In this document: piece by piece, positions 56,500 to 64,000 of the stretch
Layout: every line of letters starts with the position of its first letter
Position numbering within the stretch: position 1 is the first letter of the stretch
NCBI GenBank assembly: GCA_028023455.1
Contig: JAQFVV010000443.1
Location: 188,001 to 252,000 of the forward strand
Length of the DNA: 64,000 bases
Source: Epiperipatus broadwayi
Taxonomy: Eukaryota > Onychophora > Udeonychophora > Euonychophora > Peripatidae
Direction of reading: 5' to 3'
Program-made: the position numbers and the translations under genes
The notes under the pieces: model-generated
The model's input: the letters and a program-made list of their open reading frames with translations, nothing else
What the model was told of the DNA's origin: nothing
Database searches by the model: none

Positions 56500-59400
56500 T
56501 GTTATTTTTTATAACATAATTCAGTAGTACAAATTTTAACTAAATCAGATTTTCACTATAAATAAATTAAATCAGTAATAAACAACACACAGTTTTCTAT
56601 TTTAAAAGTAGCATTTCAATATATATTCAAAACAAAAAAAGAAGACAAAGCATCTAGAATCCGGAAAAAAGGATATTAAAAAATATTAAAATAAAAGTTT
56701 AAAAATAGATGAAACAAATTTTTCTCAAAGAATATAATTTATATAAGAAAATATAGAAATTTTTTAAAATTGAGTGTAATCATAGGTTGATGTAAGATTT
56801 GGTAAAAAAAAAAAAGATATATAATGAAGTATGATCCTTTAGACTTTCTGAAACTGGACACAGGTGTAACATGACTTTGAGTGGCTTCAAGCTCAGATTC
56901 ACCACCTGTTTGAATCTACCTTGGAACTCTTATTTGCCACATGACATATTCTAAAGAAATGGTCACCACCAAAAATTTAATAAGCAAAATTCCAAGCTAG
57001 AAAGATAATCTATCCAGAAAATGTACAAGTGGACATTCTAGCATTGTCTATGTACAGATCTTTTAGAGGAAACCTAAAGCATGAATTATATAAATTTTCT
57101 AAGAATTTTTGCAAAGAAATTGTTTTACTGTTATACTGATGGATATACTTGAATTATTTACATATAAAAAATGTTTATATATATGGAATCATAGAGGGAA
57201 ATTATACCTAATTTTAAAAAGAGATCTGATATACAATTGTAATTTAATTGTAAAATTTATTTTCAATTTGAATTTAAAGTATAAATTATTTGTTGCTCCC
57301 AATATTTTTAAAAAAAAATTGGTGTCAGTTAAACAGAAAAATTTTCTTTACAACAAACATCTTAAAATATACAACATTAGTTAAATATACTGCATGTATA
57401 AAAGTATGTGTGAGCACACCTTTACTCCATTCTGTGAGGATGATTAGTTCCTCAAAATTTACTAAGCAAGAACTTGCAAAGTATGATTATAATGGTTCTT
57501 TATTGGAAAAAAATTACTCATTCTTGCAGATAAAACACAAATTGATAATAGTGTACATAGGAATTGAAAAATCCTAATGTACAATATTTACATGGATGTA
57601 CTTACTATATATATGTAGGCAAGATTACACTATATAAAAAAAGCACTTGGCTTAAAGTTATTTTTTCCTACAATTCATCCATTCCGCACTTGTCCTGTTT
57701 TAAGAGTCATCAATTGCTCATTCTATGGCTATATAGTCTTAAATCCTTCGATGATCATGATTTTTTTTTAGGAATGTACCATTTGTTGATGGTTAAATGA
57801 TTGATTTACTTCTTTGATTTTTTATTCAAATGTTAAGGCATTTAGATATTTGATGGTTTTAAGTCGTCAAATTCTTCAAAGTGCTTATAGCCTCATGATA
57901 TGATATCAATTTCTTCTGTTGTTTTTTTTTATTCACATTCTTTACAGGCCTGTTGATTTTCTTTTTTTTTTATCTAGTTGAATCAATTTCTTGTAGGTAT
58001 CTTTATGCTAAGTTGAAAAAATGCTACATTATTGAAGTTAATATATCTTAAAAGTGCAATGATTCTGTTATCTATAAGTTTAAGAAGAATGATGTGTTTG
58101 ATAGTATTAGTTGCTGCTATGACTATTTGAAAATGTATGTAGCTGTAAACTTTAAAGAAATTTTTTTCCAATATCGTTATAAAAAAAAGAGTATAGTTTC
58201 ACTGTGTAAGCCTATAAAAAGTGGACCAAGAAAAGGAGAGTAAATTCATAGTCTTATGGTTTTTTCCACAAAATTGTTAATCATTGTACATGCTAAAACT
58301 TTTTTTAACAAGTTTAACTGCGTCTCACAAACATCATTCATTTTTTGAAATTATAATTCATTTTAAATTTGCAGGAAAATCAAGTGGACTACATGGGCTA
58401 ATACTATCATTGGCTGCACTTTTCCCCTCTTTCCAATGGTATATGCCTTGTTTTTCTCTAATAAAAATTGGATTTCTTATGAATTTTTTAATTAATAATT
58501 TAAACCCCCCCCCCCTCAGTTTATTAGATTGTATGGTGAAAACATGATGAGAATTTTGTAACTGAAAAAATGTATTCAGAAACATTCAAGCATCAAAGAT
58601 TTCCCAATTTCTAGGCCTTTTGATTCTAAAGACAGTTTGTCATCGAGAAATATTCATGACTAATCTAATCCTAATTTGTCTTCAGAACAAGAAGTTCATT
58701 TACCAGTGAAAAGGTGAAAGGATAGGTAATATGTATCTGCTGGAATTATTAGTAAACAGGTCCTTCATCCCAACAAATGATATGCCATCTAATGTAATAG
58801 TACAAGAGATGAATATGGGACCTTTTACAGAGTATAGATTTGAAATTCCTTAATGTGAGTAATTTTAGATCTTTTTCATTTACATTTTGATAAGGAAATG
58901 TGTGGTAAAATTGATAAAATCAATAAATAAGCTACTTTAAAAAACCAATTGGGTAAATGTGTCAGATCGTTAACTAGTTTTTGATATTATATTGGGAATT
59001 TCAAGTAAGACTTGTGCAGTTCAGTTGAGGGACATTTGGGATTGATGTAAGTCTAAGGTAGCCTCATTTTGCAAACATAATGTCAAAAGGTTTAATAATT
59101 TATTAGCATGTTTGCATTTTAGCGATAATATAAAAATGCTGATTAACAAAAATGACTAACCACCTCTACAAAATTAAGCCCATGATAGACCTGTGCAATG
59201 TAAATAAAGATTGTGCTTCAGCTTCATTTCTGATTACTTTTGCCAATTTGTAAACAATGTTTGGAATATTTATCTTGTATTAACAATAGTTTGAAATAAT
59301 ATATTTAATATTTTGCATTTGTATATTAGATGATATGAACAGATATGCTCATCTGTAAGACTTGTACCATGAAGGAGGTAGAATATAAACACTATTTTTA

Positions 59401-59642
59401 TAAATATTTGCCTTAGAATTTTTAAACTTTTTAGCAAAAAATATATTTAGTTCTAAATATCAAATTATAAAAAAAGGAATTATATATACCTACATATTTT
59501 TCTTTTCTAAAAATCTTTGGTTGTGTCTTGAAATGATAAATTTTTTGCAGATTCTAAATTTATAAACTTTTTGTTATTTGAATGAATGTTATTTTGTCAT
59601 GTTTTCTCAGTGATATTTATTCAGCATGAAGATATTCTTAAG
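56500..59642. other. Intergenic sequence, no recognised gene
   Basis: AT-rich. Two slightly GC-richer stretches stand out, 56870-57010 and 58370-58460. The second follows TTTGCAG and precedes GTATAT, but I recognise no protein in any frame. A C11 run lies at 58505-58515. Confidence 0.45.
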
Positions 59643-59647
59643 GTTGC

Positions 59648-60234
59648 TGTTATAGTCTCCTCAGAAGTGGACTATTCCAGATGCCTCATCTGATCAGATT
59701 GAGCATTATTTGCCACAGGCCAATAGGCTGATGTATAGATAAAAACAGCCAATGATTACTAATGGCCAATAAGCAACGATGCTTGCTGAATCCGAAGGTT
59801 TTCAATAAGGTCAGGGATCTGGCTATAAATAGTCAGCCTTTTGTGAGAATCAGGGAAGGTCTGTCTAACCTAAAAAGACTGCATTCTCCCAGGGAAGCTC
59901 TGCTAACCTGAACAGCAGCAAGTATTCCCATTGATAGCGCTATGCTATTTAGTCTACACAGCTAGGCAAGTCCCACAGAGACCAGACGCTGCTAAGACCA
60001 CTTGGCTCGAGGCAAGCTGTCTTGTACAGCTGGAAGAGCCATACACCCTACCGGTGAGGCAAGCCATCAGGTGTAGCTGGAAGCGCTACGTTAAACTACA
60101 ATATTCAACATTGTAAATATTCACTTGTATATATACTGCATATTGTATTGTAGATATAATAAATATATTAATTGTAATACTTGTCTTAGTATTATTTCTG
60201 TAAGTTGGGTCTGTAATCCAGACCAAACGTAACA
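59648..60234 (+). mobile_element. Solo LTR of an LTR retrotransposon
   Basis: It starts TGTTATAG and ends CGTAACA (TG...CA with the short inverted tip TGTTA/TAACA). It is flanked by exact 5-bp duplications GTTGC at 59643-59647 and 60235-60239. Inside are a TATA box (CTATAAATAG, about 59822) and an AATAAA near 60158, in U3-R-U5 order. It is clearly GC-richer than its surroundings. No primer-binding site or internal gag/pol follows, so this is a solo LTR left by recombination. A 5-bp duplication fits Gypsy, BEL or Copia; the family cannot be told from the LTR alone. Confidence 0.9.
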
Positions 60235-60239
60235 GTTGC

Positions 60240-63200
60240 TTTACTAAAATCAAAATAATTATGAGAGGAATGGGAAATTTAGAGTTCAAATCTAATGCAT
60301 CTTGTATTTCACACAATCAAGCTTTCAGAAGGACTTGCACAATAGACACCTCACTTTTATGATGTACATACATGTGTATATTACCATGGTGATCTTAACT
60401 TGGAATTTCAAATTAAATGCCTTGTTACTTTATTGTATTTATAAGGTAAATAATAATTAGTGATTTTTCTCCTTTTCCCCATTTTTTTTTACAATGGCAT
60501 GCTGATTGAATTTTAATTTTTTTTGATTTCTTATAATTTGTTAAAGATAATTTCCTAATATTCGATTTACTATAATTAATTGTTTGATTAATTTTTATTT
60601 TTTATTAGGGGAGAAACTATACTGTACCATTTAGCATAAATGTTGCTATTTTGTTTTTAGGTGACAGTTTTAATAATCTTATGTCAACCATCTTACAAAA
60701 TGATCAACAAAAAAAAAAAAATTGAATTTTTTTTTTTTTTAAGATTGTTGTTATAGTGAATAATCGTTTGTAAATTAAAATAATGAATACAAATTAATGA
60801 TAATCACTATTGTGAATTTTTGCATAAAGATGCAGTGTTAAGTGGTATATAGGTATAAATGAAAAATGCTCCAAGAATTAAAATAAAAGATAGCATGGTA
60901 ATCATCATAATTAAAAACAAATTGTTTTGTTAGTTCAGCTATGATTAAGCATTGCTTTGTATGAAGATTTAGATAGACATGGGTGATATATTCTTTTATG
61001 TTTTGAAGTTTATTATATAACCCGTTATTTACAAGCTATTGTTTATTAAGTATTTAAGAATCAAATTGATTAAGTAGTAAGAACGATACAGTTTTATAAG
61101 GTGTGGTAGGTAACATTTTATTTTGAATATATATGGAGTTACTGCGAATCTAAATGTAACTAAATTAATGGATGATTACTCTAAGGTAATTCAATGTGAA
61201 ATTATGTATGTGTAGTGGTGTATAATGTTTATTTAAGATTGATTTTAAGTTGTAGATTTTCAAAAAATAAATATAACATGTATACTAAGAAAACCACCAG
61301 TTAATCGAAAACATGGTCAGCATACTATGTTGATATATTTAACATTTTTATTTTAAAGTATTAAACTTTTCTTAGTATACATGTATGTATTTATTTTTGA
61401 ATTACACTGTTCTGAGAAAAATTTATAATGATTGGAATTACAAAATTAATTTTGTATATACTGAAATTATTTTGCCCATATTAATCATTGAATGTGAGAT
61501 TTCAAATTTTTATGTGAAAATTGTCAGATTGGAATAGTTTCCAAAATCATTTCATCCAGGAGTAACTCATATCCTTGGATTTGTCTAGGTATGATAAATT
61601 GAAGATACTGTACTGGTCAGATTAGTCATTAAGTTTTATAGGGTTTGGCATAGAGCTTGAAAATATAAAGAAAATCATTAAATCTTGTTACTGATATATG
61701 TGGGGTATATCTGCATACTTTTTTGATGAGATTCTTGAGGTAACACTGCCAAAGTATGGAGTCAGCATTTTATTCATTTAGTGTTATGCTTATTTCACAT
61801 TACAAACATTGATACTAGCAAGGTATCGTCATTTCATCATAAATCCATAGACCATTATAATACTGTACTGGACCATACTACCCTGTGGAATTCTGCTCCT
61901 AATCTCGCACTGAGCATGAAGTAATCAAGATTTAACAGGAAAAGAAATGGATACCAATTTAACCGATTGTCTACTCATATGTATTGGTACTTCCAGCTAA
62001 ACTGATAGAAAGTATGAATTGACAGGACTGCCAATCAAAAACCCCTTTAGTTAATAACTTACTTGAATGCCTGAATGTTTAGGACTTATGGTAAATACAC
62101 ACCTTTGAAAAGTCTACTTACAAAGTAGCTTTTGCACGCCCCTCCTAGAAAAGAAAAAATGAATTTTCCCCTCTCCTAGAAGGATGTGCAATACCATATG
62201 TACAGCGGATCATAAGAATAAGATTTAACAATCCAGTAGAGCGATATCCCATGTGGCTAGCTCAGTACACTATCCAGTGTCTTCAATGGGTAAGTTAAAT
62301 GGTTATAATAGGTACGTGATTGATAAGGAAAGAGTACATTTTATCAAATAAATAATACGAAAACTGAACAAATTTAATATTATGATCAAGTATTTATTTA
62401 ATCCCAGATACCCACCACCGTTTCATACTTAAAATGATACAATAAAAATAAATAAATGAATTATTATCACAAACCCGTGTATATATTTGATGCTTTTAAA
62501 TACATAAAACAAATACAATTTTAAATGAATAAGAAAAATAATAAATCCCTATAGCTATTTACAATGTTTCATAAAGAATGGAAGTGGTCTGACCTTTTTA
62601 CCCTGTAGAAATGTCTTGTGTGATTTGATATATATTTCTCATAAAAGATTTTCGGTTATACAGGCATACACTTCTACTCAGGACTTTAAAACCTGTTTTA
62701 TTGATAGCAAATATAAAAAAAACAATTACGCATACATATATTTGCACTATAAAATATTTCCTTAATTTCGTATTTTACAACATGTCAATAAGGTTGTGTT
62801 AGCTCAGATACCATATAGCACTCAACATGAGATGCTGTATCTATGCCTTCTACGATAGCCAAAATTCTTATACATGTATATACACATTGCTATTAAAAAT
62901 GTAAAGTTATTAATGGACTTGCCTATGGGAAATTTACAATGAATAAACAAACTCCTTTGACACTCATCATAAGGTGCCGCAGTGACAAAAAATAACTTAA
63001 AAGAATATACGGATAAATACATTTTTAGACATTCAACATGAGGTCATATTTACCGAATATTGCAAGTATATGTGCACGTATATACACATTTACATCTGAC
63101 AATTTTCAACAAGCAGCAACAAAAAAAATAATTGCAACCTTTGCTGAAAATACTAGAATTTTGGATAGAAAAATGAATTAAAAGATTAAGTAAAAGCTGT

Positions 63201-64000
63201 ATCATTATGCCTGTAATAACCGTAAATTCAATATACATATATGCGAAAGACAAATCTTTTTTTTAAATGAGTAATAATAATATATATTTCTGATTATCGG
63301 AAATATCAATAAATTCAATATTAATAAATTATTTTTAAAAGAAACTTATGTAGGCATCTTCATGTTCTGACAGTTTTTGAGTGGGCTTCAAGTCAAACGG
63401 CTATGCGGTGAGGATTTCATCTCATTCAGGCATAGGCATCATCATGGCCGGCTGGAACTGGCGTGATCATATCTTGGTGACTTGGACAGAGACGGGCAGG
63501 TGCACCAGCTGATTGTATACCCCGTGGTCATTTTACTGGAGCCTCTAGTAGATTGCTTCATATTTTTTTTGTATATTATAATAATTATGATTATTAAATT
63601 TTCATCTGCTGTCTCGAATGGTTACTTGAATCCACAAGAAGACAAAAGTTCTTAAAAGAAGTGTATAATGGATTTCTTAAAAATATCAGTAATAGTCTGG
63701 TTCTTATATGAATCTTTAATCGGCTGTATGCTTGGAGAATTCCGGAGCCAAAGTGGTGCATGACTTGCCCAGAACGACTGCCAAGGAAAGAATGAATCCC
63801 ACAGCACTGACTAAAACCTATCAACCCTACTCATACAGAACTAATTCAGGTACCCCCCCCCCCCCAGATGTATGAATCAGCCAACCCTTTCAATTTAGCT
63901 TATTCAGATTATCAACATTCCTTTCTATTTTTCGATTAAGTTCTACGTAGCAGGGTTTGATATGTTTATTTGTTTTCCATCTTGAATACTCAGACCATTT
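60240..64000. other. Intergenic sequence, no recognised gene
   Basis: Holds an inverted repeat at 61266-61397 (AATAAATATAACATGTATAC... with its reverse, arms about 30 bp). A weak A-box-like GTGGCTAGCTCAGTACAC lies near 62253 without a B-box. A GC-richer stretch at 63355-63555 has no recognised protein. A C13 run lies at 63853-63865. I see nothing else. Confidence 0.5.

Noticed and set aside
58372-58450. Exon between TTTGCAG and GTATAT
   Set aside because: No frame gives a protein I recognise and no neighbouring exons support it.
62250-62300. tRNA-derived SINE from GTGGCTAGCTCAGTACAC
   Set aside because: An A-box-like sequence only, with no B-box or anticodon stem.

Overview
The window is very AT-rich animal DNA. 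It has spliceosomal introns, long T and A runs, and many repeats nested in one another. It carries the 3' part of one protein-coding gene on the + strand, a cyclin T orthologue (the regulatory subunit of P-TEFb), spread over seven exons from 2192 to 54676. The cyclin-box residues (for example a WFWYVDKTVTLELL run followed by CPNRLK) look more like arthropod than vertebrate cyclin T. An arthropod is my best guess; another bilaterian invertebrate such as a mollusc is not excluded. The 5' exons (start codon and first half of the first cyclin box) lie upstream of base 1.

Layout. 1-2191: end of an upstream intron, holding a TA-flanked inverted-repeat transposon (256-1525) with two smaller elements nested inside it, plus a separate foldback. 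2192-2592: two coding exons. 2593-39186: one very large intron (about 36.6 kb) packed with mobile DNA. In order it holds a Merlin-related element (3904-5436); duplicated anonymous repeats (6816-8848); a degraded LINE split by a 712-bp palindrome (9880-11770); a nested cluster built on two head-to-head Penelope-like copies (14027-28080), which are interrupted by a TA-inserting element, a TTAA-inserting piggyBac-like element and a 5.9-kb unidentified insertion; a second Penelope-like family inside a foldback (29035-31300); a second LINE (35715-36975, minus strand); and a tRNA-like SINE head (38368-38438). 39187-54676: five more cyclin T exons, with a Merlin element (40092-41692) and a 100-bp-arm hairpin (46829-47099) in the introns. 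54677 to about 56490: 3' UTR. 56500-64000: apparently intergenic, with a solo LTR at 59648-60234.

How it fits together. Joined, the seven exons keep one open frame of 607 codons. It runs from the end of the first cyclin fold through the second, then a Ser/His-rich tail, and ends in a poly-proline C-terminus, as in metazoan cyclin T. All other recognisable proteins are remnants of mobile elements: Penelope GIY-YIG endonuclease, LINE reverse transcriptase and a Merlin zinc ribbon. None is intact. Several insertions can be verified inside the window because a second copy of the host repeat supplies the empty site. No CRISPR, operon or bacterial-type feature is present. No multi-gene system new to biology is evident; the most unusual items are the nested transposon stack and the hammerhead-like core in the Penelope elements.
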